Below are positions 44,951-54,751 of a stretch of DNA of 64,000 nt, in pieces (positions within the stretch are counted from its first letter, which is position 1; the number at the start of each line of letters is the position of its first letter). The translations under genes and the position numbers were made by a program. The stretch comes from Desulfobacter postgatei 2ac9 (GTDB taxonomy: Bacteria > Desulfobacterota > Desulfobacteria > Desulfobacterales > Desulfobacteraceae). The notes beneath the pieces are model-generated. The model was not told the DNA's origin. It did not search any database and saw only the letters and a program-made list of their open reading frames with translations. The stretch is from positions 16,549 to 80,548 of the forward strand of contig NZ_CM001488.1 in assembly GCF_000233695.2 (NCBI RefSeq), given 5' to 3'.

Positions 44951-46509
44951 TATAAAGGTCTCCTAAATTGTTTTAAAATGAATTTTATCACACAAATCAG
45001 AAGAAATGCAACAAGGCAGGCTTTGGCGGCAAGATCCCCGTGGCGGGTATAAAATGTTTGGCCGGATATGACCGGAACCTGCCGGGTAAGCGCGCAGGCA
45101 GTGAAAATATCTGTTTCTTCAAGAATGGTGCCGGAAGGATCAATGAATCCGGAAATACCTGTATTTGCCGCCCGCACCACGCTGCGCCGGTTTTCAACAG
45201 CCCTGAACACCGCCATGGAAAAGTGCTGGAGAGGCGCCTGGGTCCGGCCGAACCAGGCATCATTGGTCATGGTGGTTAAAATATCTGCCCCGTTGCGCAC
45301 AAAGGCTCTGGCAATATCGGGAAAAATGATCTCAAAGCAGATTAATACCCCGGTTGTTACCGTACCGAATTTCAGGGGCACCGGCCCGGTCTCCCCCTTT
45401 GAAAAATCACCGGCACCGGCTGTCAATTTTTCGGCAAACCAAAGCAGGCCTTTGAAAGGCACATATTCCCCAAAGGGCACCAGGTGGTGTTTGTCATAAT
45501 AACCCTTTGGCAGTGCAAGGGGGTTGAGCATGCAGGCCCGGTTGTAATACAGGAAACCATGGTCCGAAGGCCGGGCTGCGGGGATACCGATGAGAAAAAA
45601 AGTACCGGCCTTTCTCACCATGGCATCCACCCGGTGCGAGGGTACAGGGTCCATACCATAGTAAAAAGGCAAAGCGGTTTCCGGCCACACCACAAGATCG
45701 CAGGGCATCGCCTGGAGGGATAACCGGGAATACCGGTCTATGGTTTCATCAACAAATGCTTTATCCCATTTGCGGTCCTGGGAGATATTGGCCTGGATAA
45801 CCGAAATTGTCCGGGAAGGCGCCCCGTTGATCTGCCCACGAACCTGGGCCAGTTTAAGATGGCCGTAAATAAAAGCAGAACAAAGCAGAACCATTGAAAG
45901 GCTTAAGCCTGCCATATTTGTTTTTTCAGGCCATGCCCTTCGGGAAAACGCCTTAAAGGCAATGACCAGAGCCCCGTTGGCAACCACCACCAGAAAAGAG
46001 ATCCCCAAGACCCCGAAAGTGTCTGCCGCCTGAATCAAAACGCGGTTGGGATACTGGCTGTAACCCAGCACGCCCCACGGAAAACCCGAAAACAAATAGG
46101 TCCTGATGTATTCCAGGGAAACCCAGGCCACAGCCCCCCAGAAAGGGACAAGGCCTTCGGGAACAGGTATCTTTTTCATGGCCAGGGCAAAAACGCCTGT
46201 ATAAGCAGACAGGTACAGAACCAGAAGCAACAGGCAAGACAGGGCCGCAAAAGGGTTTAGTCCGCCGTATTCGGTTAAGGTGGGACAAATCCAGTAGATA
46301 AGGGGCAGATAAAAGCCGATCCCCGTGCCAATGCCTGCATAAAAGGCCTGCTTTGAACTCAGCCGTTCAAGAGAAAGCCATAACGGGACCAGGGCAAAAA
46401 AGGCTGCCGGATAAAAGCCTGGAGCCGGAAATGCGGAAAAGAGCATTAGACCGCTGACCAATGCGGGTAAAAAGGGTAATAACGCGCCATATAGAGGTTT
46501 GAATTGCAT
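44950..46509 (-). CDS. lnt: Apolipoprotein N-acyltransferase
   Basis: This 519-aa inner-membrane enzyme adds the third acyl chain to lipoproteins. Six or more membrane helices occupy the first 200 residues (ALLPFLPALVSGLMLFSAFP and following). The nitrilase-like domain carries the Glu in VVWPETALPFYYG, Lys in KGYYDKHHLVPFGEYVPF, and the nucleophilic Cys in TGVLICFEIIFPDIARA. A last helix (AKACLVAFLLICVIKFIL) closes the chain. The length and E-K-C triad are those of Lnt. It overlaps prfB by one base (TAATG), so translation is coupled. RlpA at 51237 is one lipoprotein it would modify. Confidence 0.93.
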   Translation of the reverse strand: MQFKPLYGALLPFLPALVSGLMLFSAFPAPGFYPAAFFALVPLWLSLERLSSKQAFYAGIGTGIGFYLPLIYWICPTLTEYGGLNPFAALSCLLLLVLYLSAYTGVFALAMKKIPVPEGLVPFWGAVAWVSLEYIRTYLFSGFPWGVLGYSQYPNRVLIQAADTFGVLGISFLVVVANGALVIAFKAFSRRAWPEKTNMAGLSLSMVLLCSAFIYGHLKLAQVRGQINGAPSRTISVIQANISQDRKWDKAFVDETIDRYSRLSLQAMPCDLVVWPETALPFYYGMDPVPSHRVDAMVRKAGTFFLIGIPAARPSDHGFLYYNRACMLNPLALPKGYYDKHHLVPFGEYVPFKGLLWFAEKLTAGAGDFSKGETGPVPLKFGTVTTGVLICFEIIFPDIARAFVRNGADILTTMTNDAWFGRTQAPLQHFSMAVFRAVENRRSVVRAANTGISGFIDPSGTILEETDIFTACALTRQVPVISGQTFYTRHGDLAAKACLVAFLLICVIKFILKQFRRPL

Positions 46510-46588
46510 TTTGAATGACCTTAATTAAAAATTCTGGTATATTTATCAAAGAATCTAAGCGTTCGTCAATTTTGGAAGGTGGTGTTTT

Positions 46589-48202
46589 ATGACCCATGGG
46601 CATGATCGTACATCTTTTGACTCGATTCTTATTCAACGGGACGGGCCTGTCCAGGATCCCCCTCCTTTCATGAATTCAGATTTTTTTTCCCGGGAAAATA
46701 TTAAAAATGTATTGATTTACTCCCCTGTGGGTATCTGTATTCTTTACCGCACTACCATCCACTATGCAAATCCGGCCTGTTACGTCATGACCGGCCATGA
46801 ATACGGCAGTATGGAAGGCAAATCGGCCCGAACCCTTTTCCCAACGGATAAAGAATTTAAGCGTGTGCATAATATCTTTATCAAAGGGGTTAATCAAACA
46901 GGATCTGCTACAGTTGACTCCCGGCTGTCAAGGGTGGACGGCACCGCTTTTGACTGCCGCCTTCGGGCCTGCCGGCTGGATCCCGGAGACCATTCCCAGG
47001 GCCTGTTAATCACAATATCGGATATTACGCAAATCAACTCCAGACAGATCAGAGAAAATCAAACCCGGAAAATGGAAGCTATTGGCGTACTCGCCGGCGG
47101 CATTTCCCATGATTTTAACAATCTGCTCATGGCCCTTCAGGGACATCTATCCCTGATGGGGATCAACGTAAACCGGCCTGAAAAAATCAAGGATCATATC
47201 CGGCAGATGAACCTCCTGATTCAGACTGCCGCTGAACTTACCGGAAATCTACTGGGTTTTGCCCGCGGGGGAAAGTACCAGGTTGAACCCCTGGATCTTA
47301 ACCAGGTCGTGGCGATGGCCCTAAATGTTTTCCAGCCGGGAAAAGAAAATCTTGTCATTGAAAAAAAACCGGATCCGGATCTGTACAAGGTAAACGCGGA
47401 CCGTTCACAGCTTGAACAGGTATTGCTCAATCTTTTGGTTAACGCCTCACAGGCCATGGTGGATGGCGGCACACTTACCATAGAAACCCGGAATATAACA
47501 ATTGAGTATACCCACAACTTTCATTTTGAGGTGGAACCCGGTGATTACGTGGAAATCAGTGTTCAGGACACCGGTATCGGCATGGATGAAACCATTCAGA
47601 AAAAAATTTTTGACCCCTTTTTCTCCACCAAGATGCCCGGGGCTATAAAACAACGGGGATTAGGATTGTCAACGGTGTTCGGGATTGTGAAAAACCATGG
47701 CGGCTTCATCACGGTGGAGAGCAAAAAAAATGCCGGATCCATATTCAGAGTGGCACTGCCCGCTTTGGTCTCCGTCGATGTACACCGTTTTGAAACGGAG
47801 AGTGTCGAGTTTGATCTGATGCCCAAAGGCGGGGAAACCGTTCTTATTGTGGATGACGAGGATGAAGTCCTTGAGGTGGGGGCAGATCTTCTTGAAGTTT
47901 TAGGGTACCAAGTCCTTCAGGCCCGAAACGGTAGGGATTGTCTGGATCTAATATCAAAGCACCCGGGCACAATTGTGCTGATCATCCTTGATCTGATCAT
48001 GCCCGTCATGGACGGCAAGGAGACCTTTTATCGGATCAGGGAACTGGACCCCGACATAAAGATACTGATATCCAGCGGTGCCGGCATAGATGAAGAAATG
48101 AAAATGATGCTTCGTGACGCAGATCACGGTTTTTTACAAAAACCCTTTTCCATGGACAGATTCTCAAGGGTCATTCGCGATATTCTTGACAGCCCTGATT
48201 GA
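46589..48202 (+). CDS. Soluble PAS hybrid histidine kinase with C-terminal receiver
   Basis: This 537-aa cytosolic kinase has no membrane helix. The N-terminal PAS domain (about 35-155) contains ILYRTTIHYANPACYVMTGH. The dimerisation/phosphoacceptor helix has ISHDFNNLLMALQGHLSLMG, the FNN form typical of many hybrid kinases. The HATPase has VNASQAMVDGGT, QDTGIGMDE and GLGLSTVFGIVKNHGG. The C-terminal receiver has VLIVDDEDEVLEVG, with the phospho-Asp in LDLIMPVMDGKETF and Lys in LQKPFSMDRF. It is divergent from lnt. The target is unknown. A GGAAGGTGGTG ribosome site precedes the ATG. Confidence 0.9.
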   Translation: MTHGHDRTSFDSILIQRDGPVQDPPPFMNSDFFSRENIKNVLIYSPVGICILYRTTIHYANPACYVMTGHEYGSMEGKSARTLFPTDKEFKRVHNIFIKGVNQTGSATVDSRLSRVDGTAFDCRLRACRLDPGDHSQGLLITISDITQINSRQIRENQTRKMEAIGVLAGGISHDFNNLLMALQGHLSLMGINVNRPEKIKDHIRQMNLLIQTAAELTGNLLGFARGGKYQVEPLDLNQVVAMALNVFQPGKENLVIEKKPDPDLYKVNADRSQLEQVLLNLLVNASQAMVDGGTLTIETRNITIEYTHNFHFEVEPGDYVEISVQDTGIGMDETIQKKIFDPFFSTKMPGAIKQRGLGLSTVFGIVKNHGGFITVESKKNAGSIFRVALPALVSVDVHRFETESVEFDLMPKGGETVLIVDDEDEVLEVGADLLEVLGYQVLQARNGRDCLDLISKHPGTIVLIILDLIMPVMDGKETFYRIRELDPDIKILISSGAGIDEEMKMMLRDADHGFLQKPFSMDRFSRVIRDILDSPD

Positions 48203-48214
48203 TAACCATTTAAT
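48186..48214 (+). promoter_or_regulatory. Candidate sigma-70 promoter of the hsp20-lon operon
   Basis: A perfect TTGACA (48186-48191) is followed after 17 bases by TTTAAT (48209-48214, 5 of 6 matches). It overlaps the end of the kinase gene, leaving a leader of about 105 bases to hsp20. No sigma-32-type site was recognised. Confidence 0.6.
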
Positions 48215-48323
48215 TTTTATAGCTCTTTACAACTTTTCTACCAAATGGTAATCTATCGGAATTGATTAAGGAACAGGTGAACAATATTCAGGAGGGTTCC
48301 GTTCCCATTATCAGGAGCATGTT

Positions 48324-48776
48324 ATGGAACAAATAAAAATTCGATTTGGGAATCATATTGAAACGCCGACCACAGAAGATAAATCTTTTGAAGATATGTT
48401 TCAATCCGTTAATCCCATGTTTTGTTTTTCAAAACGGGTCTGGAGACCCCAGATGGATATTTTTGAAACCAGGGATGAAATCATTATCCAGGCCGAAATT
48501 GCAGGTGTCCGCCAGGAGAACATGCTTATTGAACTCTCAGACAAGGCCGTAAAAATTTCCGGGGTGCGGAAAAGCAGCCAGCCGGATCCCACCGCCACCT
48601 ACAGACTTGCTGAAATACAGTTCGGCCGGTTTGAACGGGTTCTTTATCTACCCAGTGTCATTGACATGGAAAAAGTGTCTGCTTTATATGACAACGGATT
48701 TCTTGAGCTGAAATTAGGAAAACAACCCAAAACGAATTATTCTTCGAAACCGAAACTGCCCATTGATTTTTTATAA
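48324..48776 (+). CDS. Small heat shock protein, Hsp20 family
   Basis: This 150-aa alpha-crystallin-type chaperone has the domain at about 40-135: WRPQMDIFETRDEIIIQAEI, AGVRQENMLIELSDKAVKIS, then FGRFERVLYLPSVIDMEKVS and ALYDNGFLELKL. The usual C-terminal I-x-I anchor is replaced by LPIDFL. It holds unfolding proteins for refolding or degradation. It lies directly ahead of lon (102 bases), a frequent pairing in proteobacteria. An AGGAGCAT ribosome site precedes ATG. It is the first gene of the operon. Confidence 0.9.
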   Translation: MEQIKIRFGNHIETPTTEDKSFEDMFQSVNPMFCFSKRVWRPQMDIFETRDEIIIQAEIAGVRQENMLIELSDKAVKISGVRKSSQPDPTATYRLAEIQFGRFERVLYLPSVIDMEKVSALYDNGFLELKLGKQPKTNYSSKPKLPIDFL

Positions 48777-48878
48777 CAGTCATGGGATAGACAGGGGCTA
48801 TTGACAGCCGGGGATGGCCCCCAAAAAAAATAAAAAAAATCCAACGGATTAGGCGATTGTATTTAAAAAGGAAAACGA

Positions 48879-51230
48879 ATGGATGAATTAAACCATCCCT
48901 CCGTCCCCATCACTACTGACGACATACCTGACGAACTTCCCATTCTTCCCATAGTGGATACCAATCTGTTTCCCAAGATGGTGTTGCCCCTGGTTTTGAT
49001 CCAGAAAGAGGCCATTGACCTGATTGACGATGCCATGTCCGGAAACCGTATGCTTGGCCTTCTGCTGTCAAAGCGTTCAGACATTGATTCAAGGCACACG
49101 GCCAACGACCTGTGCCGCATTGGTACCGTCGCCGTAATTCTTAAAATGTCCAAAATGAACGATGAAAAGGCCCAGCTGCTTATCCAGGGCCTGAACCGGT
49201 TCAAGGTGGTGGAGTTCCTGAAAAAAAGAGATTATATGCATGCCGCCATCTCTGTTCTCAAAAGCCGTAACAACGACAGGAACAAGGAAAACCGGGCACT
49301 GATGGCCAATATTGTTGAACAGTACGAAAAAATCGTGAAACTTTCGCCGGGATTGCCTGCGGAAATAGGCCAGATGGTTAAAACCCTGGAGGAACCCAGC
49401 GCACTTGCCGACATGGTGGCCTCCACCATTAATGCCCCTGTGAATGAAAAGCAGAAGGTCCTTGAGCTGATTGATGTGAACCGTCGCCTGAAAAAGGTCA
49501 CCCGCCTGGTGAATGACCAGCTTGATATTCTTGAAATGGGTTCCAAGATTCAGAATCAGGTCCGGGAAGACATGGACAAACGCCAGCGTGAATACTACCT
49601 GCGCCAGCAGCTCAAAGCGATTAAAGAGGAATTAGGGGAAAACGATCAGGAAGCGGTAGAGCTTCGGGAATACAAGACCCTGATCAGGAACAATTCCATG
49701 CCCGAAGAGGCGACCAAAGAAGCGGAGCGTGAACTGGACCGTCTTGCAAGAATGCACCCCTCATCTTCCGAATATGTCGTATCATCCACCTATCTTGATT
49801 GGCTGACTTCCCTGCCCTGGAACAAATATGCCCAAGACCGGCTGGATATTGCCAAAGCCAGAAAGATTCTGGACCAGGACCATTACGGCCTTGAAAAACC
49901 CAAGAAGCGGATATTGGAATTTTTGGCCGTGCGTAAACTCAAAAAAGACTCGAAAGGTCCGATCTTGTGCTTTGCAGGCCCCCCCGGAACGGGGAAAACC
50001 TCCCTGGGAAAATCCATTGCCAGGGCCCTGGGAAGGAAGTTTGTCCGCATCGCCCTGGGCGGCGTCAGAGATGAAGCTGAAATCCGGGGGCACCGGCGGA
50101 CCTATGTGGGGGCCATGCCGGGCCGAATCATCCAGCAGTTAAGAACTGCCGGTAACAAAAATCCCGTATTCATGCTGGATGAGATTGATAAGGTCAGCTC
50201 CTCCTACCACGGAGATCCATCATCCGCGCTGCTTGAAGTCCTTGATCCGGAGCAGAACCAGCATTTTGTTGACCACTACCTGGATGTACCCTTTGATCTG
50301 TCAGATGTCATGTTTCTAACCACAGCCAATGTGCTGCACACCATTCCGCCCCCCCTGCGGGACAGGATGGAGGTGCTTGAACTTACCGGGTATACCCAGG
50401 AGGAAAAGCTTAAAATTGCCGGCCGGTATATCATCCCCAAACAGCGGGAGGCCAACGGCATCAATTCAGGCCAGATCAAAATAACCCCGGGCGCGATCAA
50501 ACAGATTATTTCCGGATATACCAGGGAATCAGGTTTACGTAATCTGGAACGGCAGATCGGCGCGGTATGCCGGGGGGTTGCCGCTAAAATTGTCGAGGAC
50601 CAGGTAGAAAATCTGACCATTGGCCAAAAAGAAATTGCCGAATACCTAGGCCCTGTCCAGAACATGCCTGATATGGCCACCCGGATAAATACGCCGGGCG
50701 TGGCCGTGGGGCTTGCCTGGACCCCTGTGGGTGGTGAGGTGCTTTTTGTGGAGGCCGTGGCCATGAAAGGCGGCAAAGGCCTGACGCTCACCGGACAGCT
50801 GGGGGATATCATGAAGGAATCTGCGTCTACCGCGTTAAGCTTCATCCGCTCCAATACCGACCGGCTGGCTGTTGATGACACCTTTTTTGATACCCATGAT
50901 ATCCACATTCATGTGCCTGAAGGGTCTATTCCCAAGGACGGCCCCTCTGCCGGGGTGACCATGCTTACCACCCTTGCCTCCCTAATTACCAAAAGAAAAG
51001 TGAAATCCCGCATGGCCATGACCGGGGAGATTACCCTCAGGGGTGAGGTGCTGCCTGTGGGAGGCATCAAGGATAAGGTGATCGCGGCTCACAGGGCCGG
51101 TATTCGATCTTTGATTCTGCCGCTTTGGAATGAAAAAGATATGGAAGATGTTCCTGAGCATATTAAATCCACCATGACCTTCTATTTTACCGATAAAATG
51201 ACAGATGTTCTTAATACGGCACTGGAATAA
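48879..51230 (+). CDS. lon: ATP-dependent Lon protease (first copy)
   Basis: This 783-aa AAA+ serine protease has an N-terminal LON substrate domain ([20 protein letters not shown]) and an ATPase with [20 protein letters not shown]. The sensor block is [20 protein letters not shown]. The catalytic dyad is Ser in [12 protein letters not shown] and Lys in [12 protein letters not shown]. It belongs to the bacterial LonA type, has normal length, and degrades misfolded and regulatory proteins. It is downstream of hsp20 and 6 bases ahead of rlpA. A second, different lon is at 57666-60020, so the two may divide substrates or conditions. Confidence 0.95.
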   Translation: MDELNHPSVPITTDDIPDELPILPIVDTNLFPKMVLPLVLIQKEAIDLIDDAMSGNRMLGLLLSKRSDIDSRHTANDLCRIGTVAVILKMSKMNDEKAQLLIQGLNRFKVVEFLKKRDYMHAAISVLKSRNNDRNKENRALMANIVEQYEKIVKLSPGLPAEIGQMVKTLEEPSALADMVASTINAPVNEKQKVLELIDVNRRLKKVTRLVNDQLDILEMGSKIQNQVREDMDKRQREYYLRQQLKAIKEELGENDQEAVELREYKTLIRNNSMPEEATKEAERELDRLARMHPSSSEYVVSSTYLDWLTSLPWNKYAQDRLDIAKARKILDQDHYGLEKPKKRILEFLAVRKLKKDSKGPILCFAGPPGTGKTSLGKSIARALGRKFVRIALGGVRDEAEIRGHRRTYVGAMPGRIIQQLRTAGNKNPVFMLDEIDKVSSSYHGDPSSALLEVLDPEQNQHFVDHYLDVPFDLSDVMFLTTANVLHTIPPPLRDRMEVLELTGYTQEEKLKIAGRYIIPKQREANGINSGQIKITPGAIKQIISGYTRESGLRNLERQIGAVCRGVAAKIVEDQVENLTIGQKEIAEYLGPVQNMPDMATRINTPGVAVGLAWTPVGGEVLFVEAVAMKGGKGLTLTGQLGDIMKESASTALSFIRSNTDRLAVDDTFFDTHDIHIHVPEGSIPKDGPSAGVTMLTTLASLITKRKVKSRMAMTGEITLRGEVLPVGGIKDKVIAAHRAGIRSLILPLWNEKDMEDVPEHIKSTMTFYFTDKMTDVLNTALE

Positions 51231-51236
51231 AAAAAA

Positions 51237-52025
51237 ATGAATTACGCGACCCGAACATTAATCCCGGCCCTTGTTGTCTGCCTTGCGGTTGCGTTTGCCC
51301 TTGCCGGATGCGGTGCCGGAAAATATGATTCCGGCTACGGCAGATCCGGGGATAAGGCATACAAGGGCACCGAACCCACCCAGCGCCCTTATCGCATTGC
51401 AGGAAAACACTATTACCCCATGGCAACGGCCAAGGGGTATGTGGAAAAGGGGCGGGCCTCCTGGTATGGCAAAAAATTTCACGGCCGAAAAACATCCAAC
51501 GGTGAAACATACAACATGTACGCCATGACCGCAGCCCACAAAACCCTTCCCATGAACACATGGGTCAGCGTTGAAAATCTGGAGAACGGCCGGCACGTGA
51601 CGTTGCGCATCAATGACCGCGGACCCTTTGTGGCCGGCAGGATCATAGATTTGACCTATACGGCAGCCCGGCTCATCGATATGGTGGGGCCCGGTACAGC
51701 CCGGGTAAAGGTAACGGCCCTTGGAAAGGCCACGGCCTATTCGAAAAAAGATCACTCCCCGGTGAATTTCACCCCCGTGGATTACTGGAAAGGCAATTTT
51801 ACGGTGCAGGTGGGGGCGTTCACGGTGAGGGCCAATGCGGATAAGTACCGGATCAAGTTATCCATGGCCTATATTAATGCCCATATTGTTCCCTATGAGG
51901 ATGATCGGGGGCAGTTTTACCGGGTAAGAATCGGTAAATTCGACAACCTCAATGATGCCGTGGCATTCAGCGAAAGACTGATGGCCCGGAAAGGCTTCAG
52001 GCATGCCTTTGCCGTAGCCGAGTAG
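51237..52025 (+). CDS. rlpA: RlpA-like lytic transglycosylase lipoprotein with SPOR domain
   Basis: This 262-aa outer-membrane lipoprotein has a lipobox (LAGCGAG, Cys at about 24) after a hydrophobic signal. The double-psi barrel RlpA domain (about 70-165) has GRASWYGKKFHGRKTSNGE, AAHKTLPMNTWVSVENLENG and RINDRGPFVAGRIIDLTYTA. It is followed by a C-terminal SPOR domain (about 180-260; FTVQVGAFTVRANADKYRI) that binds denuded peptidoglycan at the septum. It cleaves glycan strands during division. Its lipid tail would be finished by Lnt encoded at 44950. Confidence 0.88.
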   Translation: MNYATRTLIPALVVCLAVAFALAGCGAGKYDSGYGRSGDKAYKGTEPTQRPYRIAGKHYYPMATAKGYVEKGRASWYGKKFHGRKTSNGETYNMYAMTAAHKTLPMNTWVSVENLENGRHVTLRINDRGPFVAGRIIDLTYTAARLIDMVGPGTARVKVTALGKATAYSKKDHSPVNFTPVDYWKGNFTVQVGAFTVRANADKYRIKLSMAYINAHIVPYEDDRGQFYRVRIGKFDNLNDAVAFSERLMARKGFRHAFAVAE

Positions 52026-52037
52026 TTAGGAACAATA

Positions 52038-52613
52038 ATGACGCAATATACTGTTTTTCTGGACCGGGACGGTGTGATAAACCATGATTCCGACGCCTAT
52101 ATCAAACATCCCGACGAATTTCATTTCATCGCCAAAAGCCCGGATGCCATTGCCCTTCTGAACGCCAAAGGTTTTCAGGTGATTCTGATTACCAATCAAT
52201 CGGCTGTGGGCCGTGGTATAATATCGGTCCGAACCCTTGATGCCATTTTAAAAAAAATGACCCGGGGGGTGGAACAGGCCGGTGGGCGGATCAAGGATAT
52301 ATTTTTCTGCCCCCATGGGCCAAACCAGGGATGCGACTGTCGAAAACCCAAACCCGGAATGATTCTTCAGGCCGTGGCGTGCCATGGTATTGATTTGAAG
52401 AAAGCCTTTATGATAGGAGATTCCGCCAAAGATATTGAGTGCGGAAAAAATGCCGGATGTGCCATAAACATCCTGGTTAAGACCGGCAACGGGGAAAGGG
52501 CCCTGGCCGCGTTGACGGAGAAAGGTATTGTACCCGATTTTCTTGCCGGGGATCTTTACGAGGCAGCCCTTTGGATAACCGCTAATTTCTCCTCTCAGAA
52601 TATAGTTTCATGA
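52038..52613 (+). CDS. gmhB: D-glycero-D-manno-heptose 1,7-bisphosphate 7-phosphatase
   Basis: This 191-aa HAD-IIIA phosphatase acts in ADP-heptose synthesis for the LPS inner core. The nucleophile motif is FLDRDGVINHD, and motif II lies in ILITNQSAVGRGII. The zinc-binding cysteines are in CPHGPNQGCDCRKPKPGM, typical of GmhB. The C-terminal motif is FMIGDSAKDIECGKNAG. It overlaps recD2 by 4 bases. Related HAD members include histidinol phosphatases; the zinc loop favours GmhB. Confidence 0.88.
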   Translation: MTQYTVFLDRDGVINHDSDAYIKHPDEFHFIAKSPDAIALLNAKGFQVILITNQSAVGRGIISVRTLDAILKKMTRGVEQAGGRIKDIFFCPHGPNQGCDCRKPKPGMILQAVACHGIDLKKAFMIGDSAKDIECGKNAGCAINILVKTGNGERALAALTEKGIVPDFLAGDLYEAALWITANFSSQNIVS

Positions 52614-54751
52614 TTACCATCAACGGCACCCTGTCCCGGATTACATTCCAGAACCCGGAAAATCATTACACCGTCTGCCGTGTGGCCGTACCCAAGGTGG
52701 CCGATGCCATCACCGTGGTGGGGCATCTGCCCGGGGTGGCCCAGGGAGAGCGACTCAAGCTCAAAGGCACATGGATCAGCCACCCTAAATACGGGGAGCA
52801 ATTCAAGGCCGCCTCCTTTGAAATCACCCTGCCCTCCTCCATGTCAGGTATTCGAAAATACCTCAGTTCCGGGATTATTCCCGGCATTAACCAGGAACTG
52901 GCCGACAGGATCGTGGACACATTTGGGGAACAGACCTTGGAGATCATTGAAAATGAGCCGGACCGGCTTCTTGACGTATACGGGATCGGCAAGATCAAAC
53001 AAAAAATGATTGAAACGGCCTGGAATGCCCACCATTCAGTGCGCCGGGTCATGGATATGCTGCAGGGCACCAACATTGATTCGGCTAAGGCCGCGGCCAT
53101 TCTTAAAACATATGGGGACCGCGCCCTGGAGGTGTTGACGGAAGATACGTTTCGCATTGCCCGGGACATTCCTGCCATTGGTTTTGCCGTCGTGGATGAA
53201 CTGGCAAGGGCGCTTGGTACGGAAAAAGAGGCTGAAGAACGGCTTAAAGCCTGTCTGGTCTGCCGCCTCCTGGACCTGGAGCAGGACGGGCATATGTTTG
53301 AACAAAAAGAGGACCTGATCCGCGCTTGTGCCCAGAGAGCAGGCGTGTCCGCAGAACTGCTTTCAGATGCCCTGGGAAGTCTGAACGCGGATAACGAGGT
53401 GATGATTGAAAAGGACAGGGTCTATCTTGCGCCCTTACATAAGGCTGAAGCCGGGATTTCCCGGCGGATTAAGGCGCTCTTGTCCATGCCCGCTCCCGAT
53501 TTCCATCTTGATAATGATTTAATCAACGCGCAGGTGCTCTCAGCCATGGCTGTTCAGTTATCCCGGGAGCAGATGGATGTTCTGACCCGGATTATGGGTC
53601 AGAAAATTTCCATTATCACCGGCGGCCCCGGCACAGGGAAGACAACCCTTATCAAGGCCTTATGCGTTGTGTTCAGGATGCTGCGTCTGAAGGTAATGCT
53701 TGCAGCGCCTACAGGGCGGGCGGCCCGGCGGCTGACCGAGGTGACCGGTCGAGCGGCCAAAACCCTTCACAAACTGTTGGGCTTTAACCCGGACACTGAA
53801 ACCTTTGAATATGATTTTACCAATCCTTTGGACCTGGATCTTCTGGTGGTGGATGAAGCCTCCATGGTGGATACCCAGCTCATGTACCGCGTATCCGAGG
53901 CCCTGCCGGCCGGAGCCGGTCTGATTCTGGTGGGGGACACCTTTCAGCTGCCCTCCGTGGGACCGGGTAACGTGTTGTCGGATATTATAGATTCGGCCCA
54001 GGTGGCGGTGTTTGCTTTGACCCGGATTTTTCGCCAGGCCCGGAAAAGTCCCATTGTCATGCATGCCCACAGTATCAGAAACGGGCAGATGCCGGACATA
54101 AAATCGGCACCTGCGGACCAGCCCTCCCAATTTTATTTTATTGAAGCCGGCACACCGGCCCGTGTGGCAGAAACCATCTGTGAACTGTGCGCCATAAGAA
54201 TCCCCAAGGCATTTCCCCACATCCGGGAAACCCAGGTGCTTACCCCCATGCACCGGGGAGAGGCCGGTACCATCAGCCTGAACCAGCGGCTTCAGGCGGT
54301 TTTAAATGACACGCCCGGCGGTATTGAGTCCCATGGTCACACCTTTAAAACCGGTGATAAGGTCATGCACCTGAAAAATAATTATGACAAAGAGGTGTTC
54401 AACGGAGATATCGGACGGGTGATAGAAGCCGACAAATCCACGGGCCAGGTGCTTGTGGATTACGAGGACAGGACCGTTGCCTATGATCTGCCGGAACTGG
54501 ACGAACTGACCCTGGCCTATGCGATCTCGGTTCATAAATCCCAGGGCTCGGAATATGATGCGGTGATCATTGCCCTGACCACAGCCCATTTCCCGCTTCT
54601 GCAGAGAAATCTGCTGTATACGGCCATGACCCGTGGAAAGTGTCTTGTCATTATTGTAGGATCAACCCGGGCCTTTAAAACGGCCTTTGACAACAACAGG
54701 ACCGCGTTGCGGCGGTCCGGACTGAAAGAGCGTCTGGAGGAAAACCTGTGA
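52610..54751 (+). CDS. recD2: RecD2-type ATP-dependent DNA helicase
   Basis: This 713-aa superfamily-1B 5'-3' helicase is of the RecBC-independent type. The N-terminal OB-like and helix-hairpin-helix region (about 1-310) includes YGIGKIKQKMIETAWNAHHS. The motor has Walker A ITGGPGTGKTTLIKALCV, then AAPTGRAARRLTEVTG, DLLVVDEASMVDTQLMYRV and LVGDTFQLPSVGPGNVLSD. The C-terminal motif is YAISVHKSQGSEYDAVII. It has about the usual RecD2 length. It acts in DNA repair and replication restart. It starts within gmhB and ends overlapping the DUF945 gene, so the three are translationally coupled. Confidence 0.9.
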   Translation: MITINGTLSRITFQNPENHYTVCRVAVPKVADAITVVGHLPGVAQGERLKLKGTWISHPKYGEQFKAASFEITLPSSMSGIRKYLSSGIIPGINQELADRIVDTFGEQTLEIIENEPDRLLDVYGIGKIKQKMIETAWNAHHSVRRVMDMLQGTNIDSAKAAAILKTYGDRALEVLTEDTFRIARDIPAIGFAVVDELARALGTEKEAEERLKACLVCRLLDLEQDGHMFEQKEDLIRACAQRAGVSAELLSDALGSLNADNEVMIEKDRVYLAPLHKAEAGISRRIKALLSMPAPDFHLDNDLINAQVLSAMAVQLSREQMDVLTRIMGQKISIITGGPGTGKTTLIKALCVVFRMLRLKVMLAAPTGRAARRLTEVTGRAAKTLHKLLGFNPDTETFEYDFTNPLDLDLLVVDEASMVDTQLMYRVSEALPAGAGLILVGDTFQLPSVGPGNVLSDIIDSAQVAVFALTRIFRQARKSPIVMHAHSIRNGQMPDIKSAPADQPSQFYFIEAGTPARVAETICELCAIRIPKAFPHIRETQVLTPMHRGEAGTISLNQRLQAVLNDTPGGIESHGHTFKTGDKVMHLKNNYDKEVFNGDIGRVIEADKSTGQVLVDYEDRTVAYDLPELDELTLAYAISVHKSQGSEYDAVIIALTTAHFPLLQRNLLYTAMTRGKCLVIIVGSTRAFKTAFDNNRTALRRSGLKERLEENL

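Noticed and set aside
44459-45052. 197-codon plus ORF opposite prfB and lnt
   Set aside because: It spans the antisense of two clearly assigned genes and shows low-complexity serine composition.
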